A stretch of DNA of 64,000 nucleotides from Neocallimastix lanati (nom. inval.) (Eukaryota > Neocallimastigomycota > Neocallimastigomycetes > Neocallimastigales > Neocallimastigaceae), in NCBI GenBank assembly GCA_016946835.1, contig JACVTC010000115.1, positions 102,001 through 166,000 on the forward strand, given 5' to 3'. Below, piece after piece: positions 13,172-24,352 of the stretch. Numbering within the stretch: the first letter of the stretch is position 1; every line of letters starts with the position of its first letter. A program made the position numbers and the translations under genes. Below the pieces are notes generated by a model. The model saw nothing but the letters and a program-made list of their open reading frames with translations. It made no database searches and was not told the DNA's origin.

Positions 13172-13465
13172 CAGAGAGTAAAAATTTCGCCAAGTGGTGT
13201 AGTATTAAAATGTTGCAATTCCCCAAGTTGCTTTTCGCCAGGTTGCATTTCGACAAATAGAGTATTGATATAAATAAATGAATAAATAAATAAATATTAA
13301 TTCAAAATATATTTTTTTTAAAATTGTTTTTATGCGATATTAATAATAATTAATTTTATTTATTGATTTATTTATTTATTTAATAATTTTCAATTTGGCG
13401 AAATGCCACATTTTTTTAATACGCCACATGCTTTCAAAAAAATTGGCGAAATGCCCCACACCCTA
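13172..13465. mobile_element. MITE-like element, copy A (TGCATTTCGCC inverted-repeat family)
   Basis: A 294-bp element whose ends carry several copies of a short unit (TTGCATTTCGCCAAG and variants) pointing one way at the left and the opposite way at the right (TTTGGCGAAATGCC near 13395 and 13443). An internal pair GTGGTGTAGTATTAAAA / TTTTTTAATACGCCAC is also inverted. The middle is AT-rich and non-coding. The flanks TATAAGGTTA and GTAACCTTTATA are themselves inverted, so the true border is uncertain. It lies between the copia coding relic and the distal direct repeat, so it may be an insertion into that element. Confidence 0.6.
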
Positions 13466-13764
13466 AAAATATACATTAAACGTAACCTTTATATAATACA
13501 TCATGTGATTTATAAAGTGATATATTTTACATAAAATAAATTAAAAATAAATTAAAAATGTATTAGCATAGATTTATGTTATACAAAACGTATAAATAAA
13601 TAAATAAATAAATAAAATAGATAAATATATGAGTAGCTCATAATTTATTATTTATATATTTATTATTTATTATTTATTATTTATTATTTATTATTTATTA
13701 TCTATTATTTATTATTTATTATTTATTATCTATTATTTATTATTTATTATTTAATATGTATTTA

Positions 13765-13932
13765 TTATTTATTATTTAAAGTCATTATTGTTACTACTCT
13801 TATACATCAATGCTTTATTTATTTCAAAGTATTAATACAACATTTATATTCTCATAATGAAAAACAAAAACAAAATTTCATTGGTTAACTGATATATTTT
13901 TTAATGCTATTCATTTATATTTTATTTCTAAT
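13765..13932. repeat. Direct repeat, possible LTR remnant (distal)
   Basis: Partner of 11810-11995, same orientation, with many small differences. It lies beyond the gag-like end of the copia relic, where a 5' LTR is expected for a minus-strand element. Confidence 0.5.
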
Positions 13933-14615
13933 ATTTTATTTTATTTTGCTTATTTTATCTATAAAAGTATAAATTAAAAATATTCTACCATGCTTAAAAT
14001 ATAAATTAAATTTAATTTTTTTTATCTTTTTTATTTTTTATATGTAATTATTTAAAAAGTCTCCTAGTTTTAAAATCTAAACTAAAACAACCTTTATTCT
14101 TGTACAAAATATATAGATAACTATTAGATAATTAATAAAATACTATACAACTTATAATTATAATGAAATATAATAAAAAAATTATGATAAAATAAAAAGG
14201 TAATATCATAGGGGATCGTGCATTTCAAATGTGGCATATAATTAATTTAAAATAAAGCCATACATTTTTAAGATATTCTATACAATCATAAATAAATGTA
14301 TAAATTATTATTATTTTAAAAGAAATAATAATATATTCTATTAAAAAAGAACTATAAAATATTATTTTTACAATTGAATATTAATAAATTATATATAAAA
14401 AAAAGAATATTTATTATTTATTTAATTATTATTTATTTAATTATTAAAAACAAGCCATATAAGAAAACACGCCACATTGCGAAATGCATTATTGCAAAAC
14501 GCACTAGATACAATATCATATAATGTTACATAACCTTTGAATATAACAAAAATTTTTTAATTAAATCTATATATAAATAATATTCATTAATATTATTTAA
14601 TATATACAATTATAC
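13933..14615. other. AT-rich spacer with an element half-site
   Basis: Non-coding. At about 14470-14505 it holds ACGCCACATTGCGAAATGC and GCAAAACGC, a loose match to the end units of the MITE-like family seen at 13172-13465 and 14616-14920, followed by CATAACCTTT, which resembles the flank of copy A. It may be the remaining end of a third, decayed copy. Confidence 0.4.
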
Positions 14616-14920
14616 TGGGAGAGTTGCATTTCCCCAGGTTGCATTTCGAAAAGTGGCGTAGTATTAAAATGTTGCTTTCCCAAATTGCATTTCGCTAGGT
14701 TGCATTTCGACAAGTGGAGTATTGATATATAAATAAATATTAATTCAAAATATTTTTTTTTTTTTAGTTTTAATTTCTTTTTATTTTAATAATTCTATTT
14801 TTTATTTTTTTATTTTCTTAATTTTTATATTCTATTATTTTATTTTTAAAATTGTTTGAATTTATTTATTTAATAATTTTCAATTTGGCGAAATGCAACT
14901 TGGCGAAATGCCCCATACCC
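14616..14920. mobile_element. MITE-like element, copy B, with 8-bp target duplication
   Basis: A 305-bp non-coding element. Left end TGGGAGAGTTGCATTTCCCC, right end (read inward) GGGTATGGGGCATTTCGCC; the end units TTGCATTTCG(CCAAG) are repeated two to four times inside each end in opposite orientations. It is bounded by a perfect 8-bp direct repeat AATTATAC at 14608-14615 and 14921-14928. An 8-bp duplication and GGG-rich termini would fit a non-autonomous hAT element (inference). No transposase is present in the window. Confidence 0.75.
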
Positions 14921-15028
14921 AATTATACACTATATTAAATAAATAAGATAATCGATGAAATACTAAAAAAAAGTATATATATATAAATATTATTTATTTA
15001 TTTATTTATTATTATTTTTTATTTGTTT

Positions 15029-15262
15029 AGACTAGGATTCACGAGAGGGGAGGACAGTAGTCCAGTCTTTCCCTTAAATGTATTATATTCTAATTAGATT
15101 CTTTGCCATACCGTTTTGGCGACACACTCTCTCAAGGCTAATATGAAAGATATTCCTTTGTACATCATTTTATATAATGAGCTTTTCAGTGATCTCTTGA
15201 ACTATCAACGAAGACGGAACGACTACATTTCATTCATGAAGGAAAACACCCCGAGAGGATGA
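15029..15262. other. GC-richer non-coding island, identity unknown
   Basis: A block of about 230 bp with balanced base composition in the midst of AT-rich spacer, from ACTAGGATTCACGAGAGGGG to ACACCCCGAGAGGATG. It has no open frame of useful length on either strand. Near-complementary pieces occur inside it and at its ends (CACGAGAGGGGA near the start, CCCCGAGAGG at the end; GGACAGTAGTCC near 15051). It could be a structured RNA gene or a transposon relic; I do not recognise it. Confidence 0.5.
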
Positions 15263-16530
15263 AAATTGTTATGTGTATTAGTCCAGAGTACTATTATTAT
15301 CAATTTTATTATTATATTTTATTTAAAGGAAATTGTTTATGAAATACCAAGATTATATTTATTAATAATAATAATATAATAATAATAATAAATTACATAA
15401 ACTTATTCAATACTAAATGATAATTATATCTTAAAATTATAAAATTTACTTATTACTATCACTGTTATAATTATTATAACATGATTATCAATTATAATAA
15501 AAATGAAAATGAAAATGAAAATAATTGAAATAAATTATATAATAAAAAATATTTTAAAGTATAATAGTATGAAAGTACTATTTAATATAAAATTAAAAGT
15601 CAATATTGTGGCACAAAAATAATCTTGTACGTTTTAATATATAATAATTATATAATAATTATAGAAAATATATATATACAATATATATAATATTATACAA
15701 TTATTAATATTTTACTTTTGTATTTAATTTTATAAATACTTAATAATATATATGATATAAATTGATAGATATTTAATATATAATAAAGTTAAGAACGGTT
15801 ACTGATGACATATATTAATCATTCAATTGGATTATATATAAATTAAAATAAAAACACTAATTAATAAATAAATAAATGGTACATTTTCATATGCCTTTTT
15901 TTTAATCAATATAAATTTTATTTTATATTATTTTTATGGTTACTTTCAAATTTAAATATATTAAAAATTAAATTAAGTGTAAGCTAAAATTTAATTGTTT
16001 TTATATTTAAAATTTGTAAGAGAGCAAATCTTTTATTATTATTTCAATTTATATATTTTTATTTTATTATTCTTTATTTTCAAAGATGGAAACATATTAA
16101 AAATCACAATATTCCAAAGTTTTTAAAAAAGAATTTAATGAAATTCATATTTATTGAAATAATATTATTGTTAAATTGTTATTGAATAATATATATTTAA
16201 TATATTATATTATTACAATATTTAATTATTCTAAATTAATTATATTTTATTATATTTTATATAGTAATTATACTTTAATAATAACATATTAATTCTTTGT
16301 TATATTAATGTTAATTCAAATTTTAAACAATAATATAGTGCATAATTTATTAATTTTATTGAACAATATAATAATAATTAGGTGTGGTAGATATAATTCA
16401 TTATTTAATTATTACTGGTATATATTTATATTAATTTTATATTGTTTTAAAAAAAAAAAAAAAACCTTATTTATAATTATTTTAATTTAATATATATTAT
16501 ATATAATATTAATATATTATTTATTATTTT
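15263..16530. other. AT-rich upstream region of the GH45 gene
   Basis: TA- and AAT-rich sequence with no coding frame that is not a low-complexity artefact. No recognised RNA gene or element. Confidence 0.4.
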
Positions 16531-16539
16531 TTACCCAAC

Positions 16540-16575
16540 TATATAAAAGGCATTTTTGGCCTTTATTTCTCTTTT
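16540..16575 (+). promoter_or_regulatory. Candidate core promoter of the GH45 gene
   Basis: CTATATAAAAGG is a good TATA box, overlapping a palindrome AGGCATTTTTGGCCT. It lies about 290 nt upstream of the start codon and is followed by pyrimidine-rich sequence and a long AT leader. Transcription start not known; call rests on the motif and position only. Confidence 0.45.
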
Positions 16576-16836
16576 TAAATTATTTATTTTAAATTTTAAG
16601 TATTTTTTTTTTCATTTATATTTTTAAATTTTATTATTTTAAATATAAATAAAAAAAAAAAAAAAGAAAAGAAAAAGAAAAATTCGATTGATTCGAATAA
16701 ATTAAAATTAAGAAACTTAAAATTAGATAAAATTAGTACTTAATTATTTTAATTCAAAAAAAAAAAAAAACTATAAAAATAATATAAATATTGATTGATT
16801 CAATAAATAATATTAAAATAGAAATAAATTTAAACA

Positions 16837-18833
16837 ATGAATAAATTAACAATTATAACTATTGTTTCAGCCTTAGTTGGATTATCTAAGGCTGAATGTT
16901 GGTCAGAAAGTCAAGGATACAAATGTTGTACTGGTTGTGAAGTTTTTTATGAAGATGATTCTGGTAAATAAACAAATTTATTAGAAAAAATATTTTAAAA
17001 TTGTATTATAAGAGTTTTATAAAAAAAATATATATATATATATGAAGTAAAAATAATATAGTAAAATTTAAATTATATTAAATTTTAATATATGGTAAAA
17101 TTTCATTTTTAAAAATTTATTAAATTAAAAATAATTGGAAAACATTTTAAATATTATTAAAAGATTTAATAAAGAAATTAGGAATAAATATCAAATATTC
17201 AAAATAAAGATTTGATGAAAGTATAAAGATTTAAATTTTAAAATATTTTTTAAAAATTGATTTAAATATAAAATGAATACAAATAAAAACAAATTTGAAG
17301 TTTTAAATTATTATATTTATAATAAAATTTTGTTAATTTTAAATTTTAATAATATAATAATAATTAAAATTAAATAATTTAATAGGTCAATGGGGTGTTG
17401 AAAATGACGAATGGTGTGGTATTGATGATGCAGTATGTAATCCATCACCATCTAATGATGCTGCTTGTTGGTCACTTCCAGGTAATTAATAAAGAATAAT
17501 ATTTTTTTTAAGAAAAATATTTAGTAAATGAAATAAAAAAAATCAATATATAAATTTTTTGAAAGTCCAAAATGAAAATAAATTAATATATATATTTAAT
17601 TGTTATATATAATTAAAAGATTATCCTTGTTGTAAGGAAAGTACTGAAGTAGTATATACTGATGGCAATGGTGATTGGAGTGTAGAAGATGGTGACTGGT
17701 GTGGTATTATTAAGTCTTCAACCCCATCCACTACTAAGAAAGAAGAATCTTCTAAAACTACTACCAAAAAGCCAACTAAAACCGAATCATCTTCTCAAAC
17801 TGTACTTTACCCAGAATATGAAGAAATGGAATGTACTCCTCCAGATGAATTCTCTTATGGTCAATGTTGTCATGGTGAAGATATTAAAGCTTATGGTAAA
17901 TGTGGTGGTAAGGAATGGACTGGTTCAACTTGTTGTATGGTTGGTACCAGATGTAAGGAAGTTAATGAATGGGTTTCTTTATGTGAACCAGATCCAACTG
18001 CCCCAATTAGACCAGCTGTTCATGATGTTGGTGTTCACGGTAAACCATGGTGTAAACCACCAAACTGTGTCGTTACCGAAGATCAAGGTGGTTACAGATG
18101 GGGTTATGATGTTGTTACAGACTCTGGCTGTGAAATTCCAGAATATGAATGTTATGATCTTATTAACAAAACTTGGGGTCCACAAGAATACCCAGTTGGT
18201 ACCGAAGAAGGTATTACAACCCGTTACTACGATTGTTGTAAGCCATCCTGTTCATGGCCAGGTAAAGCTGAAGTTACTCAACCAGTCAGACAATGTGCAG
18301 TCGATGGTAAGACTCTCTTAACTGATTTCAGTGCTACATCAGCTTGTCAAACTGATGTTGAAGGTATCTCTCACATGTGTGAAGATCAACAACCATGGGC
18401 TGTTAGTGATGTTTTATCCTATGGTTTTGCCGCTGCTGCTTTACCAGGTGGTGAATCTGAATCTTGCTGTGCTTGCTATGCCATTACCTTCAGTGAACCA
18501 CCAATTAGAGGTAAGCAAATTGTTGTTCAAGTTACTAACACTGGTGCTGATGTCGGTTCCAACCAATTTGATCTTCAAATACCAGGTGGTGGTGTTGGTA
18601 TTTTCGATGCTTGTACCAACATGTACGGTTTACCAGCTGGTTCAAATGGTTGGGGTAAGAAGTATGGTGGTGTTTCCAGTATTGAAGATTGTGATAGCTT
18701 CCCAGAAGCTTTACAAGCTGGTTGTCGTTGGAGATTCGAATTCTTATTAGGTGCTGATAATCCAAAGATGACTTTTGTTGAAGTTGAATGTCCAAAGGTT
18801 CTTACTGATATTACTGGTTGTATCCGTAAATAA
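16837..18833 (+). CDS. Cellulosomal GH45 endoglucanase with two fungal dockerins and a CBM1
   Basis: Secreted endo-beta-1,4-glucanase of the fungal cellulosome, 478 aa. Exons 16837-16963, 17386-17481 and 17620-18833 join in frame by GT-AG introns. Order: signal peptide (1-19, cut after SKA), dockerin 1 (~20-62, GYKCCTGC...NDEWCGI), dockerin 2 (~67-105, DYPCCKES...DGDWCGI), Ser/Thr/Lys linker (~106-138), CBM1-like cellulose-binding module (~158-200, [15 protein letters not shown]), an unassigned Cys-rich module (~205-270), GH45 catalytic domain (~272-478). Catalytic acids visible: Asp279 in [10 protein letters not shown] (base) and Asp404 in GIFDACTN (acid), as in the Humicola EGV family. The dockerins should tether the enzyme to scaffoldin cohesins outside the cell. 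Exon 3 is less AT-rich than its surroundings, as is usual for highly expressed genes. Confidence 0.95.
16964..17385 (+). other. Intron 1 of the GH45 gene
   Basis: GGTAAATAA donor and TTTAATAG acceptor, phase 1, inside dockerin 1 (splits the Gly codon of DDSG|QWG). It is 422 nt and AT-rich. Intron 2 (17482-17619, 138 nt, GTAATT to AAAAG, phase 1) lies at the join between dockerins. Both are required to keep the dockerin reading frames continuous. Confidence 0.85.
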
Positions 18834-20081
18834 ATTAAATTATAATGATCATCATAAATATAATAATATTTTCAAAATAATAAAATAACCAAAAAAAAAA
18901 TGAATGAAAATGTATATAATATTTAAAAATTAAGCAAAATTAACGAATGAATAAATGAATTAAAAAAATTTTTAAATTTAATTATACTAAAAAAAAATTA
19001 TCTTAAATATGAATAAATAAAATAAAAAATATAATATTATATAAATTAGATAATGGTAATTTATACAGTATTTTATTTAAAAAAAAAAAAAAAAAAATAA
19101 AATAAAATCAAAATAAATGAATTTCTTTTTATATAGTTTTTTAATTTATATATATAATTTTAAATCTTCCAAAATAGAAGAGATTTAGAATTATTTGATA
19201 TTATATTATTATTGAAATTGAATGGTAAAGTGGATTTTGTGGTAATAATTGTATTTATATCAAATAGTAGATTTTATAGAAGATAATATTTATATTAAAT
19301 TGATAATATATTTCTTATTCATTTTTAAATGTATATAATAAATAACATATATTGTTTTAATGTTTTATCTTTTGTAAATTATTATTTTTATTTATTTAAT
19401 GACATTTGTTTATATGCTAATAATTTATTAAATAAATTATCACCTATTTAAGAAGTTAACACCTATATAAAAAATTACATTATTAATTTTTATAAATTAA
19501 TCTATGGATATAAGAAGTAATTTAATAAAAAAAAAAGTCCATCTTGTACATTTTATTTAGTAAAATATTATTAATTTATTTATTTTGTATTATTATGATT
19601 TAATTTATATTTGTTATATATATGTATAAATCCAATCAAAAAAAAAAAAAAAAATAATTAAAATCAACATTATCTATTAACTATAAAAATTTTGATATAT
19701 TAAAAAAATGTGGATATAATTATTAAAAAAAAAAAAAAAAATAAAATTATTTTTTTTTAAAAGAAAATTTCAATTTCATTATCTATAATTTATATATATG
19801 TAAATAAATATAAAGATAAAAAAAAAATATATATTTAAAATTTTTTTATCTTTTTAATTTATTTAAATATATAAATATAAATAATAAATAATAAATATAA
19901 ATAAATATAAATATAAATATAAATATAAATATAAATATAAATATAAATATAAATAATAAATAATAAATATAAATATATTTTATAATAAATATAAATATAT
20001 TTTATAATAAAAATATAAAAATTTTTTAAATATTTAATACATATATATATTTTTAATTATTTTCTTTAATTATTTTCTTTT

Positions 20082-20143
<62 letters not shown>

Positions 20144-20351
20144 TTTTTTAAATTCATTTTTATTATTAATATTATTATTATTAATTATTACTCATTTTAC
20201 TACTTTTTTTTTTTTTTTCCCTTTTATTTCAACAAATTAAAAAGTACTTTATATATATTTTTATTTATTTATTTTTGATTTTATTGTATATTTTGCTTTT
20301 ATATTTTATTTTTTATTTATTTTATTTGTTAATAAATTATACATTGAATTC

Positions 20352-20389
<38 letters not shown>

Positions 20390-20667
20390 ATAGATAGTAA
20401 ATAAAATAAAAATAAAATAATTATTAATAAAAATAAAAATAAGATAAAATAATACTAATAATAATAAAATTTAAGTATTGAAATATTTGAGATATTTATT
20501 TTTATTTTTTATTTATTTGTTTATATATATATTTATTTTTGATAGCCTTAAAATTTCCAATTATATTATAATAATTAATCATACTTTTTTATTTATTTAT
20601 TTAATTTTATTTTATAAAAAATATTAATTTTAAATATATATTCTAAATATATTTTTATACATCTACT
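18834..20667. other. AT-rich intergenic region between GH45 and ankyrin-like genes
   Basis: Convergent 3' flanks. It contains an (ATAAAT)n microsatellite at 19870-19990 and poly-T runs of about 56 nt at 20085-20140 and 31 nt at 20355-20385. No gene, RNA or element recognised. Confidence 0.5.
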
Positions 20668-22125
20668 TTATCTTAATGGTAAATCATCACCATGTTTTCT
20701 TTTTCTAGAATTATTATGATCTGAAAGGATTGTTCCGCTTGAAATATTAACACTATCCAAATTATTTTTGATTTCTTTCATTTCTTTTAATAACATACTT
20801 TCTTCACTAAATGTAATATTTATTTTATGTGCATTGTAACTTTTATATAATAATTCAATTATATTAGTATCTAATTTTGAAAGTAAACTTACATCATCTT
20901 CTTTTAATTCTAAAATAATATTATTTGAGTTGGCGTAATCAATAAGCAATTTTACCATTTCTTTATTATTCCAACAGATTGCGAATGAAATTGGATTTCC
21001 CTTTACCCTATTATAACTGTCGTTAATTGTTAAAATAATATTATTGGCATTGGCATAATTAATAATTAATTTGGCTACTTCAGGTTTATTAAATAATGTA
21101 GCAACTGAAAGAGGATAAGAATTATCATTATCCTTTTCATTAAGTTGTAAAATAATATTATTTTCATTGGCATAATCAATAATTGGTTTAACAAATTCAC
21201 TTCCATGATGGGAAGCCATTAAAAGTGGATAAACACCGCCACTACTTTTTTCATTAATATTTAAAATGATGTTATTTTCTTTTGCATAATCTACAATAAG
21301 TTTAATTATTTCAAGATTTTTTCCAATGAATGCATATAAAAATGGATACATTCCAGACTTATTTTTGTCATTTAATTGTAAAATAATTTTATTTTGATTG
21401 GCATAGTTAATAATTAATTTAACGATTTCAATATTATTTTCTTTAATAGCATTTAAAAGTGGAAACATTCCTGTACTATCCTTTTCATTAATATCTAAAA
21501 TGATATTCTTACCATTTGCATAATTCATAATTTTTTCAACAGTTTTTACATCATTTATATATATAGCTGTTAACAATGGATAAGTTCCATCTCCACATTT
21601 TTTATTAATATCAAAATTAATATTATTTTTATTGATATAATTTAATAATTGATCAACCAACTTTTCATTGTTCATGAGTATAGCTATTGAAAGTATATCA
21701 ATTTTCATTTTAGTTTTAAGAACATTTAAAATAATTTTGTTTTTATTGGCATAATCAATAAGTAATTTTGTTATTTCATCATTTTTGGCCATAACGGCAA
21801 TCCAAATTGGAGGTAATTCTAAATCATCATCGTATTCGTTGATTTCTAAAATAATATTGTTTTTATTGGCATAGTTAATAATTAATTTTGTGATTTCGAT
21901 GTTATCATTTGTAACAGCTTCTAAAAGTGGATATATTCTTTTATTATTCTTTTTATTAATATTTATGATGATACCATTATTATCAGCATTTTTTAAAATT
22001 TCTTCAGCGGTTTCAACATCATCTTCAGATACCGCCGTTAAAAACGGATAATTGTCATCAGTATTAGAATTTATCTTTTTTTCAGTAGAATGATTCAATA
22101 AATGTGAAAATAAAATAAATTCCAT
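20668..22125 (-). CDS. Ankyrin-like repeat protein with 39-residue units, 485 aa
   Basis: Single-exon gene from an ATG at 22125. About ten repeats from residue ~25 to ~405 follow a pattern (YPLLNAIKENNIEIVKLIIN then YANQNKIILQLNDKNKSGM) with a period of 39 residues in the best-kept units, against 33 in the standard ankyrin repeat. The first half matches the helix pair of ankyrin; the extra residues are the conserved YANKNNIILxIN segment. The C-terminal ~70 residues are non-repetitive and end in a basic stretch (NSRKRKHGDDLPLR) that could act as a nuclear signal. No signal peptide, membrane helix or enzyme domain. Probably a binding scaffold; function unknown. Confidence 0.85.
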   Translation of the reverse strand: MEFILFSHLLNHSTEKKINSNTDDNYPFLTAVSEDDVETAEEILKNADNNGIIININKKNNKRIYPLLEAVTNDNIEITKLIINYANKNNIILEINEYDDDLELPPIWIAVMAKNDEITKLLIDYANKNKIILNVLKTKMKIDILSIAILMNNEKLVDQLLNYINKNNINFDINKKCGDGTYPLLTAIYINDVKTVEKIMNYANGKNIILDINEKDSTGMFPLLNAIKENNIEIVKLIINYANQNKIILQLNDKNKSGMYPFLYAFIGKNLEIIKLIVDYAKENNIILNINEKSSGGVYPLLMASHHGSEFVKPIIDYANENNIILQLNEKDNDNSYPLSVATLFNKPEVAKLIINYANANNIILTINDSYNRVKGNPISFAICWNNKEMVKLLIDYANSNNIILELKEDDVSLLSKLDTNIIELLYKSYNAHKINITFSEESMLLKEMKEIKNNLDSVNISSGTILSDHNNSRKRKHGDDLPLR

Positions 22126-22273
22126 TTTTAAATTTCCTTTTTATTTTTTTATTTTAAATTTTTAAAATGATTATATTTTATTAATAATATATAATATTAT
22201 AATAAAAGTATTGTAAATGATGAAATGAATATACAAATAAATTAAAAATAATAATATAATATAATATAATAAT

Positions 22274-22305
<32 letters not shown>

Positions 22306-22738
22306 AAAAAAAAAAAAAAAAGAAGGAATTTTTTCCCCTTTTTATATTTTTTTTCAAAAATTTCCCTTTCTAAAAATTAAACTAATAAAATTCATATTAT
22401 TCTATAATTAAATATATTTATATTCATTAATATTATATCTTGGACCTAATCAAGTTCTTATTATTATATATTTAAATACATTTATATTAATTAATATACT
22501 TTGGACATTAAGTATTTAATATTTTCTTTCTTATTGATATAGAGAGAAATGATTTAATATAATATAATAATAAAACAATAAATCTTAATTTAAATATATA
22601 TATATATATATTATATTTATATAATAAAAAAGTGATTTATTCTTATTTCATGTAACTATTCTAAAATATGTTCAAATTGGACAGAAGATATTTATTTTAT
22701 TTTATTTTATTTTATTTTTTTTTTTTTATTAATTCTGT

Positions 22739-22787
<49 letters not shown>

Positions 22788-22960
22788 TAAAATTATAATA
22801 ATATAAATATTTATAAAATATATATATATATATATTTATAATTTATATTCATATATATATTATATATATTATATAAATTTTAGTTGGGAGCGTCATAAAA
22901 TAGTTTATAATAAAGTATTTTCGAATATTTTTTAACATATATATGTTAATCATTAACTAT
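22126..22960. other. AT-rich spacer with homopolymers
   Basis: Upstream flank of the ankyrin-like gene: (TAA)n, a poly-A run at 22294-22320, then TTTTA repeats and a poly-T run of about 43 nt near 22738-22780. No coding potential. Confidence 0.45.
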
Positions 22961-23241
22961 TATATATTATTATATATAACATTAATTCTTCATTTAAATA
23001 TATCATTTATACAATCTTGTAAATTTAACTTATAAATAATAAATTGTTGTAATTTTTCTTTTTCTTTTATTATTATTATTTTTTTAATATTAATTATTAT
23101 ATATTATTATATATTATTATATATAACATTAATTCTTCATTTAAATATATCATTTATACAATCTTGTAAATTTAACCTATAAATAATAAATTGTTGTAAT
23201 TTTTCTTTTTCTTTTATTATTATTATTTTTTAATATTAATT
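22961..23241. repeat. Tandem duplication with 147-bp period (two copies)
   Basis: The segment ATTAATTCTTCATTTAAATA at 22981 recurs at 23128, and the following sequence (ATTTATACAATCTTGTAAATTTAAC, TTGTTGTAATTTTTCTTTTTC) matches with only a few differences. The near identity points to a recent duplication. Non-coding; no terminal features of a mobile element. Confidence 0.85.
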
Positions 23242-23950
23242 CAAATTAAAGTATTTCATAAATAAATAAAAACTATAGTAATCAATATATACATATACAT
23301 ATATATTTATGAATAATATGAAGTAATGAAAAAAATATTATTTTAAATAATACATTTAAAAAAAAAAAAAAAAAAAAAACTGTTATAATGACATAAACTA
23401 AAAAAAAAAAATATAAAAAAAAATCATGTAATATTAAATAAAAAAAAATTATTTTAATTGTAATAATATATCGTTTATATAATTGATCTAAAACAAATAT
23501 GCGTAGTGACATATTTGTATATTTAATAATAATTATTAAATATTAAATTCATATCTTTTTGATAATTTTTACAATATATTATTAGTTATTCATTATTATA
23601 TTATAATTACAATTATTATATTTTAATATAATAATATATTAATATAAAATAAATATATAATTTAATATATATTACAAAATAAATATATAATTCAATTCAA
23701 TATATTATAAAATAATATATAATATAATATATATTATAATATTCTTATATTTAACTTTAATAGGACTTAAATAATCTTATTTTATATTATATTATATAAT
23801 ATATTATTTTGTATTATTTTTTATATTCTTATATATATATAATATATTTATTATTTAAATATTGATATTATACACTGTTATATATATAATTTATATTATA
23901 TGTTTAAAATGTATTTTATATATTTATATATATAATTTTAAATTCCTTAT

Positions 23951-24352
23951 AATAACCAACTTCTAATAAAAATTATTTTAGAAAGGGGGTTTTAATTTTT
24001 TAGGAAAAGTAATAATAAATTAAATAAAGATATAACTATATTATTATAATTAAAATATAGCACATAAAAGTCCCGTATATTTTAATTCATTAACTTCATT
24101 TGTTTTATAATATACAATAAGAGTTCTTGTTGGATTATATTTTATATCACCACTAATTTTATATATATATAGTTTAGATCATCCAGTATATCATAATATT
24201 GTTCACGTGACATTTATAGTGATATACGGGACTTTTATGTGCTATATTTTAATTATAATAATATAGTTATATCTTTATTTAATTTATTATTACTTTTCCT
24301 AAAAACTAAAAACCTCTTTCTAAATTAATTTTTATTAGAAATTGGTTATTAT
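23951..24352. mobile_element. Fold-back (long inverted-repeat) MITE-like element
   Basis: The left arm (23951-24080) and right arm (24221-24352) are inverted copies of about 130 bp, for example TAGCACATAAAAGTCCCGTAT on the left and ATACGGGACTTTTATGTGCTA on the right, and AATAACCAACTTCTAATAAA against TTTATTAGAAATTGGTTATT at the outer ends. A unique AT-rich loop of about 140 bp separates them and has no open frame. Arms differ at few positions. No clear target duplication; both flanks are TA-rich. Family not identified. Confidence 0.8.

Noticed and set aside
17689-18795. Other open frames overlapping the GH45 exon on both strands
   Set aside because: Only the dockerin-CBM1-GH45 frame shows family motifs; the others are Leu/Val- or Trp-rich shadows.
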